DNA of 64,000 bases from Pachyseris speciosa (GCA_016490735.1 JAEMWC010000048.1:66001-130000); one strand, 5' to 3'; numbered from the stretch's first letter, positions 21,677 to 36,600 are shown. A program made the numbers and translations. The notes: a model not told the origin generated them from the sequence alone.

Positions 21677-24600
21677 ATGCCGGCAACTCGTTCTCGTTCG
21701 CGATCACCAAGAAGGTCATCGGCATCACCTTATTCAAAAGATAAAGCCGCGAAACCAAACTCTCGTGAGCTAATAACGATAAAAACCGAGAACAAAGACA
21801 AAGATGGCCCAAGCAGTAAAAACGCAGCTTCGGACCCATCCAAAGCGAAAACGCATACCACAAGCGCAAAGGACAGCAAACCACCGGGAAGGACTTATCG
21901 AAAACCGTCCGAATCACCGGCTTCAAAAGGCTCAGCAAACTGGAATTCTCCAAATGTCAGGAATAAAGAGAGAAAGTTTACTGGTCGATGCCGGCTTTTC
22001 GTCGGGAACCTGGTAAGCTGCGAGGAAGAGGAGCTAAAGGGAATGTTTGAAAAGTACGGAGAGGTCGCTGAAGCATTTGTCAACAAAGAAAAAGGATTTG
22101 GCTTCGTCAGGCTGGTTAGTAATTGGTTCAACTATAGTTAGTGGCTTAAAATGTTACAGTATAAACTGTGATAACAAGGTATTAAGCCGTTGTAAGGCTA
22201 GTGGGGCCGAGCAAATACAGAAACAAATTTGCAATAAATTTGCATTCACACAGTTTGTGTTTATGTTGCATCTTTCATCCAATGTACGTGTGGAATATAA
22301 AAGTGCTATTTTTGCTGTGTTTTTGGGGGACTCAACCTTGTATTTAAAAAAAAACTCTTAATAATCGCATGTATTATTCATATTACATGTACTCCATAGT
22401 CATGTTGCCATTAAAAATATAAAAATTGAATTCATTTCACTCATTCTTTTCTTTGCAGGATACACGACTGAATGCTGAAGCTGCTAAGCAAGGCGTTGAT
22501 GGCACATTCCGCATGGGAAGAACTGTGCGAGTGCGTTTCGCGACACATGCAGCTGCACTGAAAGTGCTGAATCTTGGTCCTGTGGTCACAAATGAGCTGT
22601 TGCATCAAGCATTCTCTCAGTTTGGCGATGTTGAGCGAGCTGTAGTGGTCTGTGATGACAGGGGAAGATCAAAGGGTTATGGCATTGTTGAGTTCTCAAG
22701 GAAAAATTCTGCTCAAACAGCATTACAGCAAGTTAATGATGGCTTATTCCTTCTTGGAAGGTAATTGCTTAGTTACAGTACAGCTCACAGATAAGTGAAC
22801 CAAAATATATGCAAAAAATGCACATACAACAGATGCATAGACAAGTCCATACCAGGAGAGTGGATCTGAGTCCTGTCATTGTAACAAATCCTTTAAAATC
22901 TGCCATTTTAGACATGAGGAAATATGACACAGTTTTGCAGTGTTCCATATAAGAGGGGGGTCTTGGGTCAAAAACCCTACAAGGTCAGCCACATAACCCA
23001 ACAAATTAATAGAAAATTTATAATGGTTTTGTGGGAGCACTCGAAATTTGACCCAATGGAATTCCTTGTTGACACCCTGCATTAAAATCTTATCTGGAAC
23101 CCTGATTTGTATTTGTCAGGCTTCTTTTTCTTCAGAACTCCACGTGCAGTGGTGGTACAACAGATGGAGCATGAAGAAGACGAAGATGGAATCTCAGATG
23201 AAAACATCAGAAGAAACCCTGACTTCCAGAAGTAAGGATTTGTAAAGTATTTTATTTCCTTTTTCTTTTTACAAGGGACTTAACGAGAACGAAAACACTT
23301 TAGAATAGTAACAGGCAAATCGGTTATGACAGCTAACTTGAAAAATCATGGACCTGTATTCAAGAAGGCTATGATACAGAAGTTTGCTACCTGTAGTATT
23401 AGGTTGAGGGTTATGTTTGGATGATCTACTATTGCCAGTCCAGAATTTTGAAACTTTTTTTAGAGAAACAGCACAACCCCACAAGGAGTAATATAACAGG
23501 TTTCTCCTCCACTATGTACAGTTCCGGCCGGAGGGATTGCAGCATGTCCACGCGTGTAATGCATGTGTAATGTGAGTGGACACTGAGTGGGTACTTCATG
23601 GGAACTGCATGGACACTGCGTGTAATGTTTGTGTAAAAATTGCTTTGCATGTACTCATGGCATGCAAGCGATCTTTTGTTATTGATACCCGCAAATTTAC
23701 ATGTACAGTGCAGTGCAGAAATAAGCGTCCTACGCACACGCAAGGGGCACGCACGTTTTTTGCGTATACGCATCTTGAAATGCGCGTGTCGACACGCGTA
23801 TTTGATGCGCGTGTTTACTTTTGTTATTCAGGCTTATACCTTTGCTTTGTGGTTAATTGTTCCGCAAAACAAAAGGCAAGTTACCATCACACAACAAAAT
23901 TGAATATTTAAATCCAGCCTCAAAACGCCGGAACATTCGACAAAGAGATCAGTTTTATACTTGATGATTTGCTGTGGAGATCAACTTTTCTTTCTTGATC
24001 ATCTTGAGTGAATCTTCTTTACTTCTCTCGTTACCGTGAAAACTGAAAAAGATGAACCCCGTGAAAAAACAAACAAGAGAAACTACGATTACAACTACAA
24101 TTTTAGTGTTGTTTTATTGCCGTGGTGTCTTGTTTTTATTAAATATTCCACTTGCTTCGAGCTTTCACCGCCACTGAATACCGACGAGTTCGACCGGCTT
24201 TTTCGACGAACTGCCAAGTCGGAAGTTTGCCTGCAAATTACAAACATTGTTGACATGGTTTCGTAACAACACTGCCGTCGCAATTCGCTACATTTATTTT
24301 GCAATTATAGTTGTTTTGGAATGTGACACGGTTCCCAGTTCATAATTTGTGAAACTATGCCATTCCAGCCGGCGATTGTTTTCGTAACACCGATCTAGTA
24401 CAATGAGTGTGCGAATTCACTGCATCAACAAACACTGTTCATACATTTTCGTTTCAAATGAAAGCGCACTTAACCTGCTCCCTCATTTTATTGACCTCAT
24501 TGTGCAAAGATGAAAACCAAAAACGTGCGATACAAATCTGCGGCGTGACCGCTTCATTAAAAAAATCGCCACGAGACGACGGCAAGACGACATTCACAAG

Positions 24601-27600
24601 CTCAGATTACTGGTTGCCTAGCACGGGACAAAAATTTGCCGAAGTGAGCGCGCGTTCAGTTTGATAAAGCAATAATTTCTACAACAGTCGTATTTGACTT
24701 TCAATGAAAGTAAATGTGTTTTGATTTCTTAAATTCTTTTGTTCGCAACGAAATGGATTTTGATGCAACACACATTCCAAGGCTGTTTTGTAGCAAGCTA
24801 ATTGCCTTGTGAGTATGTTGATTATTGTCTCTTCGTGTCGCTCTACTTTTGAACTCGACTCTAGCTCTAATTCAGCGAGGTTGAAACGAGAAAAGGCTCG
24901 ATCATTTATCCTTTACTTTGTGCGAAAATATCAGTTATTTTTTATTTGTTATTCATTGGAAAAATAATGTCCATTGTCGCGCCAGACATTTCGCTAATAA
25001 TTTATACCCGCTTACTGGTAGTTTGTTGTGACATTGACATACGATAATGGGAGACCAATTCAGCCAACGAAAATAGCTGTTGCCTTGGAATAAAAGCCCA
25101 ATGAAAATAACAATAAAATAAGAACAATAAAGGAACAAAGAGCTAGCTCATACATACTGATGAGCATCGGTGTATGCGCGCATTTGATGCGCATCAAATA
25201 CGCAGATGCGTATGCGCAATTTGGGTAGACGCGTGTCACGCGTATTTTGGGTCGCTTATTTCTGCACTGCACTGTAGTCTGCTGTCAAAAAGTCGCAGAT
25301 ACAGCATGCAACACTGCAATGTAAGTTTCTGCCTTAAACTGGAAAATTGGCCATTTAGGAGCCTAGGACCACTTCCTATGTTGGGACCAGTCTCCTGATT
25401 CCTACCAAACCACAACTGCTCAGTAAGGATGGTGTTGATACAGTACAGCTCAAAGGTATTTGACCAACGCACAAGCAAAACACACGCACGTTTTTTGCGT
25501 TAACGCATTTGCGTTAACGCGTTTGAAAGCGCGTTATTGAAGCGCGCTTTCTCTTTTGTTATTCAGTGCTTGAGTTTCCTTTGTCCAACATTGTTTCCAC
25601 AAACAAAAGAAATAAGCCAAAATAAGCAAACTGCGGCCAGAAATAGGACTGGAAATGCTACAATTGAAGGGCTCGGAGCATAACCATCCTATGTCGAATT
25701 TTGAGTCGTTTTTCGATTTTGCTTGGATTTGTCTGAATTTCTGCATGTGAACTACAATTCGATGGAAACACATTGTATGGTATTTTTTTGACTGATTCAT
25801 CCAGAATCCAGAAATGCATTTTTTCTTACTAAGAAGATGTAATGCAACTTGCAAACCACTCCCATGGAAGGTTGGTTTCTCGGTGTACGTAAGAAAAAAT
25901 GCATTTCTGGATTCTGGATGAATCAGTCAAAAAAATACCATACAATGTGTTTCCATCGAATTGTAGTTCACATGCAGAAATTCAGACAAATCCAAGCAAA
26001 ATCGAAAAACGACTCAAAATTCGACATAGGATGGTTATGCTCCGAGCCCTTCAATTGTATTTCTCTTCATGTTTATTCGACGACAACATTCGCTTAATTC
26101 GTGCCAGTTCCAAAACTCTGACGTTAACAGATGTATCCCTTGTTTGGCCAGACTTTTCAAACCTCGAAACATAATGGCGTTTTCAACGCTCAAACATTGA
26201 ATGAGCTTTCACTGATGACTTTGGCCAAGAGTTATTTTGTCGTAAACAGATCTCCGTAGGACTTTATAATTTGCCGGGCATCCGTTTCATGTGTCCGATA
26301 TATATACTTCTCTGTCTTCTCTGTTATCGTACGAAATTTCTGCGTTGAAAAATCGAGAGAAACATTTTTTTCGTCTTTCGGAAGTTTTCGTTCGTTTGCG
26401 ACTTTTACAATGTTGTTTGTAGATTCTGCTACAAAACTTCGTTTTTCTCGAATGAAATATTTTAATCCTTCGCATGGTTTCCATGAAAATATCCCAGCGA
26501 CATCGTTGTCTGCTATTGGCGAAACATTACTGGCGGCAGTGTAACGCAACTTTGCACGTCTTTCGCTTTTTGATATCGCATTTTGGCCGGTTCATGGCAG
26601 ACAGTGCTACAGTAACTGCGAACAATACCACAACCAGTTGCCATTTTCATTCCGAGAAAGTTCGCTTGCCTTCCATGTTAACAAAATACAGTACAGCTCA
26701 AAGGTATTTGACCAACACACACGCAAAACACACGCACATTTTTTGCGTTAACGCATTTGCGTTAACGCGTTTGAAAGCGCGTTATTGAAGCGCGCTTTCT
26801 CTTTTGTTATTCAGTGCTTGAGTTTCCTTTGTCCAACATTGTTTCCACAAACAAAAGAAATACGCCAAAATAAGCAAACTGCGGCCAGAAATAGGACTGG
26901 AAATGCTACAATTGTATTTCTCTTCATGTTTATTCGACGACAACATTCGCTTAATTCGTGCCAGTTCCAAAACTCTGACGTTAACAGATGTATCCCTTGT
27001 TTGGCCAGACTTTTCAAACCTCGAAACATAATGGCGTTTTCAACGCTCAAACATTGAATGAGCTTTCACTGATAACTTTGGCTAAGAGTTATTTTTGTAT
27101 AAAAATCCATTCTTAATCGTCCCGAACTGAAGCGAAGAAAACCACTCCAACTCGCTTCCGTGGAATTGTTTTGAAAGTTATTTCCCTGCCAACAGGCGGC
27201 GGCGGTGAGAAGGTTACTTCATCAAAACAGTTGAACCCATTACCCACAAAATATCAGCAGTAAAAAAGAACTAGCAAAGAAATACAATCTTTTTAACCGA
27301 CAGAGCAAATTTGCGCGTGCATCTGCTACTGCGGAATGTTCGAAAAGTTCTCGCGCATATGCAAATTTACAGAATTCTGCACGTGCAATTTGATTGATGG
27401 CCAGCGCTACACCGTTTCTTATTTTTGCCGAATTTACAGTTGCACGTATTATTGACGGAATGAAGTTATTTTCGCTTTCTCCGATAAGTCTGTTTCCAGG
27501 TTGTCAATGCATATAGAATCATCGTCACTGGATTCTTCGTCGCTCTCTGACTCATCGTTCCACGGGGAATTCTTCGATCTCTTCATTGTCAACATTGTCT

Positions 27601-30600
27601 CGCGCTTCAAAGTATAACTCGGCAACTTCATCAAAACTTTGGGCATCTTCCGACATGACATGCAAATACGAAACTTCCGTTCTTGAGCTCTCCATGATAA
27701 TAAGACGATAAACGTATACTGGCTAGCGATGGTTTGATAATATTTTTGTTTTTTTTGTGTGTTTGTTTTTGAGTCAATGAGTGGCAAAAATATCACGACC
27801 GCGGATAAAGCAACGGCAATCTTGCACGCTGGACGGTGAAGTAAGAAAATATGAAAGGTCATAATAATTCCTCCATTTCAAGTACATCACTTAGATTTTA
27901 TTTAAAAGGTGATCAATCTGTTAAGTTTTCTTTCTGATAAAGTCTCTGTTTTCGTCGCCGTCTGATGGGACGCTTATAGTGATTTCCTTGCAAAGTCGAT
28001 TTTCTTCTTTCTTTGTGAGAATTTATATTCGTTACGTTAAACTTAATAAAAATACGGTATTTGCACAACATATAGAAATATTTATAAAACAACAAATACC
28101 TTACTTTAAGCAAAAAACTATAATCAGTATGAAATACTCGAGTTTTGCCACGTATCAAATAACACACCACGCGCTCTTCATTTATCACTTCAAATCTATG
28201 CAAATTTGCGCTGAAAATTTGGCGGCGTTTACATTTGGTGCGGCCATTTCGACTCCTTATGAAATGTACTTGAAATCCTTGAAAACATGGTAGCCGTATG
28301 CAAAAAGGGCCTACTTCATAAACTATAAAAGAATGGATGGCATCACAATTATGAACAGTTAAGTACGTCGCGACGTTCATTTACGCAAGCCGCCGGGTAA
28401 TTTTTTATAGTCGCTTTCTCACCGGTTTAATACTTCGGTAGTTTGTTTTGTAAATGCAGTCGCTTGATGAAAATATCATGGTTTACTTGGAAATCGGATA
28501 AATTCTTCGATTTTCCTGATTTAGGCTGAACTGTATTTCTTTATTGGAGCTTTGAAAAATGACAAAAGTTGCCGTGTTACCGAACAATGAACCAAGAACA
28601 ATACGCCAGCTCATACATACTAATGAGTTGTGCTTCAAGCGCGCTTTTGAAGCGCGTTAGATAAACGGACTCGCGTTAACGCATTTCTAACTAACTCGTT
28701 TGAAGCGCGTTAACGTGGACGCTTACCTTTGAGCTGTACTGTACTTCTAAATTTTCGCACAAAGGTTGACTAAACACGATAAACATTGATTTGCAAATCG
28801 CTGTTCTGCTAGCTTTCAACGAGCTTTCGGAGAACGTGACATGGACTCAAAAACCACTTCTTTTGTTTGGCTTAAGCGCTGTTCGCTAGTGTTAACATAC
28901 TGGCAAAGAAATTTCGCAACTTTGCTCTCAAACTTGACCGCAAACTTGAGCGAGTGACATATGATCACTTCGGTTGCCTAGCACGTGACATAAATCTGCC
29001 ACTGATAAAATATTTTCTACCACATGTTCGTTCAGATAAAGCAAGAAACAATCACGCAATGTCGCGAAAATAAACTGGTCAAACTGTATCAAGAAAGCTT
29101 ACAACCCAGGCTAGAAAAGCGCTTATGTACAAAAATAAGCCGCCGGGCAATTTTTTATAGTCGCTTTCTCACCGGTTTAATACTTCAGTAGTTTGTTTTG
29201 TAAATGCAGTCACTTGATGAAAATATCATGGTTTACGTGGAAATCGGATAAATTCTTCGATTTTCCTGATTTAGACTGAACTGTATTTCTTTATTGGAGC
29301 TTTGAAAAATGACAAAAGTTGCCGTGTTATCGAACAATGAACCAAGAACAATACACCAGCTCATACATACTAACGAGTTGTGCTTCAAGCACGCTTTTGA
29401 AGCACGTTAGATAAACGGACTCGCGTTAACGCATTTCTAACTAACTCGTTTGAAGCGCGTTAACGTGGACGCTTACCTTTGAGCTGTACTGTAAGAGGTG
29501 ATGATGGTGGTAGATGCCATTCAAATAAAGTAAGGTACCAGATTCCAGTTATATTCTGGGATATTGTTAAGTGTGATTTATCCTGAATATTATAATTGCT
29601 AAATTATTCACTTCAGGGAGAGAGAGTGTCCTCCACATTTTGTGGCACCAAACACATTTGAGTCAGATTGGGCACAGAGATGGCGTTCACTAGAAGAGGT
29701 GGAAGGTTCTCAGAGAGAAGCTTTGGACAAGCAGTTCAAGGAGGCTCGAGACAAATTAGAAGCTGAAATGGAACAGGCCATTCAGGAGCATGAAACCATG
29801 CTCATGAGGCAGGGTATGACAGGATTTTAAAATTTCATGACAGCAACAATCAGAAATCTGTTTAAACAAAAAAGATTAATTCTCTTGAGTGTTAAAAATT
29901 GCATTTTATATGTATTTTTTAAATTTTGCTAAGTAGTGTTTTGTGTAGTGAAATAGGTTGTTATCAGATTCAGTTTAGCCTCTTCTTCAAGGCAAGTCCT
30001 TCTCCTGAGGTGTTCATGTGAACGTTAGTATTATTTACCTGCAATTTCACTGGATACAGTGTACGTGTAATTGTAGCCTGAAAAGCAGTCGATTCCTTGC
30101 CAAACGCTGAGTGGGGAGATCAAACAAGCAAGTGGGCGAACGAGCGTGACACTGGGGTGAGCAAAAAAATGGGAAGAAGCAGGGAGGGGGTGGGGGCAAA
30201 GGAATAGTCTATATTCAATCCCACTCATTTTACCAAATGCCGTTCATCCACAAATGGAGAGAAGCAATGCATTTTGATTGGTTAGTAGCCTGTTAATCAA
30301 GAAATAAATCAGAAATTTGACAATTCGTGCATAAATCCGACATCAGAAGCACGACAAACTAAGGAATATTTCAGATTTTCTGTTCAGGAAACATTACATG
30401 ATCTTTCACAAAACGACAAACATATTCGTCTGAAACTGGAGCAAGAGGCCTTCAATTTTACCAGCTGGTTTTGGTAAAAGCACCATCTATTACACTGTAA
30501 ATACTTGTGAGAGTGAAGGAGAAAATTTGGCCACATGCACAAAGTTGGTGAACAAAGCAAAAATAGCAAAAACTTGGTGTAAAATTTGTTTTAGAATTGC

Positions 30601-33600
30601 TGTGTTTCGCAAAATATTCATTTTTGCTCTTAAATATATACACCATGACAAAGCAAATTTTATGTAGTTCATTAAAGAGTACAAGTTTGGTTTAAAAATG
30701 TCTCAGAAGAGCCACAGAGAGGAAAAATACTAACTGCTCCCGACGTACAATCTGGAATGCCGCATAACAAATGATTTTTTTCATAATTTCATTCGCACCG
30801 ATCACGCCTTCTGTTTGCTGTTTTGCCAATTTTGCCTTTGCATTTAACGCGCTTTTAGCCTTTTTTGCTTTTTTCCTGTTTTGCCTCTTTTGCTTTTTGC
30901 CTGTTTTGCCTTTCGCGCCTTTATCAATCACGTCTAGCCACAATGTAAAGCAGTGAATCAATTATTATTCAGGTCACATTTGCATACGAGTGCGTATCAA
31001 ATTTCGCTTGAGTGCATTCCGGTTTCTTCGAAATAAATCATAATCAAGTGTATCTTACTTTTTATCCCTTTAAAAGGCATGGAAATACTTACCATAACTG
31101 TGCGGATCTAGTTCCTGTTGCTTCACGTTGATTCATAAGTAAGGAACCCCGAATGGTCGCAAAATTTTAGTCGATCACAACAGACATTTAGCCGTTTCGC
31201 ATCGCTGCACACATCTCGCAGTCGCCATCTCTTCACGAGGTGTTTTAGTGTCACAGTCAAAAGTAGCGAAAAAATTGCCAGTCTCTCGAATTTAACGTTC
31301 ACTTCCCTTTTTATAAGTGTTTCTATTAATGCTGTTGATATTTGATCTTAAAACACTGTAAAATTACACCACGAAACATGGAATAAACAACTCAGATTCT
31401 TCTTGTGTATTTCATTGTCTTCTCTTTACCGAGCGCTGTGCTGCTGGTGTAAATAACAGTTTGCAGGACATCCGAAGACACGCTTGAACGTCCACTGGCA
31501 AGCCAGACTTTTAAACTGCGCTGTTAAAGCGATTTACAAACAGGCAAAAAATGCAAAATGATCAGTTTGGCGTGATTGGCAAAATGTGCAGGAGGTGTGA
31601 AACGCGCGATTGGCAAAACCACGAAGGCAAAAAGGACAAAAACAACTCAACGACTAAAACATAGGCATGATAAGATGACATTTGTAGTTAAGAAAACTGG
31701 TGTCTCACGCTAGTTTTTTAGTGATATTTTCTTCCAGGGAAATCGAAAGTAGGATTAACTTATACCACTTTAAAGCAAATTTTATGTGCATACTGTTTTC
31801 AACTTTTATCAGGAAATTAGATTTCATGAATTTTAAGAATGAAGAAACACTCATTCACGTTGGAGGGAGAAAAAACAGCGAATACGTCACTTTTTTGGGT
31901 GATGCGTTTTCAAAATGTTGTTCTGTCTCTTTCATATGAAATTAATCTGCATTAAATATCCATCCTTTCCAGTGCACATAGGCTGCAGTTTTACTCTGCA
32001 AAGTTACAAGACAAGTTGTTTTTTAGTTTCTGAATAAAGCGATAAAAAGTAGCGTGAGACTGTTTTTGTGACACAAATGTACACCAATTTCGTGCACGTG
32101 GCCATTTCCAAAGAATCTGCCTGTGTTCTCGTGACCTGTCTGCTTCAGAGCTTGATTGAAGATCAAATAATGGAGGCGAAATCCATGGACTTGACTGCGA
32201 ATTTGTTGCCACAAGCTTCCTTGTAGATGTAGGAGTGTGAAATTTCAGTTGCTAAAATCTCATCCACGGAAAATGCACCAGAGAAAGAGTTTCAGTGCTG
32301 GTTATTTCACCATTATTCGATGTCGCTAATACTCACATCGCTAAATTCCAATTCATTTGCTATCGGTTAATTCCATTCGTTGTTGCAATAAATACTCCTT
32401 TGCTATCGCTTGCAAAATCTCATTTAGTATCGCTAAATTCCATTCACTGTCACGGATACTCCTTTGCTAACGCTAAAATTACCGTATTTACTCATGTATA
32501 AGTTGAACTCGTGTATAAGTCGACTCCCCAATTTCAGGGGAAAAAACGGTTTTTCTTCATTTCTGGCTAAAAGTTAAAATTCAGATCGACAGTATTGTTC
32601 CAAAAACTTAATCTATACTTCTGAGAATTTTTTGGCAGGAATAGAGGACAAAAAGGCAGAACAAGATGCAACTGTGTTTATTAGCACTTCTACACTGTAA
32701 CTTGTGCACACCAACACTTTGGATTACTCGGGGAAGCTTTCATAAATTTGGAAGTGAACCGTGTTGAAAATGAGATCTTTTTTGTGTTAAACTAACCTTT
32801 CTCTTAGTGTTGACATGGGAAGGAGCTTTAGTAGCATAGGAACAACAAAGAGCTTCGAAAATGGCTGGGGAATTGCTTTGATAAACAACACACCATTTTG
32901 AAAAACTTGGTAACCAGGCTATGAATTTGTGGGGTACTGGTGAATAAATAACTCCATGTGTTGCCAACTCCACAGCGCCTGCCAGGTCACTAAGCTATGC
33001 AATTGTTCGATTAAAAAACCTCGGTGCTATAACAACAGCTCGTAAAAGAAAATGTCTGCTCTACAGATAAGAACATATGTTGGAAAAAACAGTCCTGTAG
33101 GGTTTGTTTTTAAACCACTTACACTTTTTTATTTCAAACTTTAAAATTGTAGACAAGATGCCCAGCAAGCCAACCAAACAAACGATTGAAACTTGCTTGT
33201 AAACTTGCACATTTTCATGCTATGCTGATTTTAGACAATTTATTGTTATGTTAACCCATTGACTACCGCAGGTTTTTACATTTTCGGAGTGATTTTCCAC
33301 CTATAGACGATGAATAGCAATTCGTGACTCTTTATGTGAACTACCAGGGAAAAGTGGTGCTGTCCTAAGCCACTGGAGGCTCAAGGTTTCTGAAAACGTC
33401 ATTTTGACGTAGCTATTTTTTATCTGTGAAGCGACAACAATGGTCCAAGTTCGGTTTGCTTGCGATTTCTGCTAAATTTACAGCCATTTTTCATCTTTAG
33501 CGGCTGCCTGATGAGCATCATTAAGCGTGACGGTAGCTAAGAGTCCACTTTCTCAAAGAATTGAGCAAGGTGATGTACTTTGTTGTTGAATTTGGCTTGT

Positions 33601-36600
33601 TACTTGACAAACTGGGAATTTGGCCGGTCGAGCCACTCTCGACCTACCGCCACATATTTTGGAATTTCTGAGTATTGAAGATGACCACAAGCAGGTCAGA
33701 GTGGCTGTAGACTTAGTTTATATGTGAAAGAATTGGGGGAAGGAACGGGCGCTGTCAAAAATTCTCGTTAGTTCCCAGCATGCAATGCGCTCAAGATGTT
33801 GAAAATGTCGGGAAGGCCCGAATGCACTGGAACAAAAGGCTGTATCTACGCTCGGGAGAAGAATATGAACAAAAAAAGTCATTTCTAAGCTAGAAAAAGG
33901 ACTGAATTTTGTTATGATGGTTGAATTTTGGTTTTTGGACGATGATTTCCCTAAAAAACATGAAGGCAAAAAGGGGCATTTTTGTTGTTTCTCTTTGACG
34001 TTAAAAACGGCCAGTTTCGTTCTTGTCCAAACTCAAAAGGCCATATTTGGTAAAAGTCGCTACGTTTCTTGCATTTATTGGATATCCAAATTTAAAGGGC
34101 ATTCCATTTCGTGCTCACAACTAACAGTTAAGGCAATATTCGTGCGATTGAGAAAGTTCCAATGTTTTGAAGCATGGGAGTTTTTTACGCCGGTTTTGGC
34201 TGGCATGGGTGCCAATGGGTTAATTGAGTGATAGTTCTCGGCTCTCAGGTTGGCTCTTTCACTATGACTTGTGTATAAGTCAAGGGCAATTTTTTTGGGC
34301 TGAGTTTTAGGTCATAAAAGGTCAACTTATACACGAGTAAATACAGTAAAGCCATTCACTATTGCTATAACTCATTTGATGTTGCTATAAATACTCCGGA
34401 AGTTAATTATGATTGCTTCTAATTTGACAGTTGGTGTCCTAAGGGAGTGCGGCATTTCTCTGGGTGTTCGGTACAATTTGTGGCATTTATTACAGGCATT
34501 CCTTCGCCCCCACCCCCTCCCCACTTCTTCCTAATTTTTTGCTCACCCCATTGTCATGCTCGTTCACCCACTTGCTTGCTCCATCTCCCCGCACAGCATT
34601 TGGCGAGGAATGGACTGCTTCTCCACTGGAAACGTCAAAGTTTTGACGTCAAAACTTTGTGTGGAAACTTGCGTGGTGTCTCGCTCAACTGGGAAGCGTA
34701 GTATTTGAGTTGAATGTTGAGCAGAATTATTGTGCTTAATATGCAACTCAAATAAAAAATTTTATTCTCCTGCATGCTTACTCTGAAATCTTAACTGAGC
34801 ATATAGAGCTTTCTGTCTATCAGGGAACAGCAGGAGCCCATCACTAGGAGTGTACAGCTTCCATACTAAGCCTATCAAATCAAATCAATTTATTTAGACT
34901 CGATAGTGTGAGGAGTTGTTGCCCAATCTCCCGAGCCAGGGGCTCATGTATGAAACATTCGAGCATTCCTGATTGAATTAGAATTTAGAAGTGTTGGTTT
35001 TTTAGGAGAGGGAAAAACCAGAGTACCCAGAAAAAACCTCTCGGAGCAGAGAAGAGAACCAGCAACAAAATTCAACCCAGACTGTTCTATTTTTAGACTA
35101 TCCCATGAAAAAGGGCAATGAGGACACGGCGGCAACGCGAGCACCACAAAGCAATAGTTTTAATGAGGGAAAACAATGGTCCTGCACATGCAATGACTTG
35201 TGATTGGTCATCGGGGCTCCTGCAGAGTCTGATATTGGCAGGAAATTCAATCTAAAAATAAATTGGTTTGAAAACTCCACAACAGGAAATATAGGGCAGT
35301 TGTATGCTCCTAGTGATGGGCTCTTGGGAACAGTTAGTGGGTAGGCTAACCAATTAGATGCTGGTAAATTGTACCATTTATTATATCTGTGTTTATACAT
35401 AACTAGGTATAAAGGATCTGTATTAAAATTGCATCTTGATGATGAATGTATTTTTATTGGAATTACCGTATGAAGTTTCTGAAGAAACTTTTGAGTATGA
35501 TTTGGCTACTGAGAGGTGCAAACTTGCTGCAAGAGCTGATGTTGTCTATCTATGGTATACATGCACTCCAGACTAATAGATAGTTTGTTTTTTATAGAAA
35601 TCCAGCGTCGTCAAGATGAGCTGCGAAGATTAGAGGAGATACGTCAAAGAGAGGAGATGATGAGGCAAGCAGAGCTCAGGTAAATTTAACCTTAACCTTA
35701 GTAGAGCTATTATAAATGTTGACAGCACCACAGGAAAGCACAGTTGGTGAGATCTAATCTTGGGGCTGTGGCAAACAACAGCATAAATGTAATTTACAGT
35801 ACTGGCCAGAGGGATTGCAGCATGTCCACGTGTGTAAAATGTGTGTAATGCGCGTGTAATTTGAGTGGACACTGAGTGGGTATTGCGTGGGCACTGCATG
35901 GACACTGCGTGTAATGTGCGTGTAAAAATTGCTTTGCGTGTACTCATGGCATACGAGCGATGTTTTGTGATTCATACACGCAAATTTGCATGTAGTCTGC
36001 TGTCAAAAAGTCGCAGATATAGCGTGCAACACTGCGAAATGGCTGTACATGTTCGATAGAGTTGTGAACATGCAGTGATCAATGTGCTACAGAACATGAA
36101 ATCAAAACAACTCGTAATAAAATAGCGAATTTCCATGTTACTTCTTTAATAACACTCAATTATTAAACGAATGCATCTTACTCTTGTCGACGGATAACCT
36201 AAAATTCTGCGCTACTATTTCAGGAAAACTGCTGTGAGAGTCCGTTTCATTTGAATAACTTTAAGTGCAATGCAATATACTGTTGACAAAAGACGATTAT
36301 GTTCCTTTTTTATTATTTTTTATTTTATTTTATTTTATTTTATTATTATTATTTTTTATCAAACTGGAATTTATAGTAACTGGCCAAATTTTAAAACTAA
36401 TGAACGTAAACGGTGGGTTTATTATACAGAAACTCACAGGAAGCCCTCCTCGATTGGATAGTTTAATTTTCAATTTTGTGGCACTCTGCAATGGTTTAAA
36501 ATTTTGCACCCTTCCACGACAGTTTGAGCAAAATTTCAAGCGAAAATTTTACAGCACTCCACCAGGGTTTTTATAAATTGAAGAGCTCAGTGGAAGAAGG

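Larger units (their letters stand above)
25441..29491. mobile_element. TA-inserted element, CAGTACAGCTCAAAGGT termini (outer)
   Basis: The left end CAGTACAGCTCAAAGGTA and right end TACCTTTGAGCTGTACTG are inverted and flanked by TA. It is apparently split by a second copy (26689-28741) and also carries the foldback element at 25666-26052. Subterminal CGCGTTAACGC words are repeated at both ends. The right end lies 125 bp upstream of DBHS exon 4. Confidence 0.75.

Noticed and set aside
30692..30961. Lys/Ala-rich minus frame
   Set aside because: Low-complexity TTTTGCC-type simple sequence, related to dispersed repeat material near 12990.
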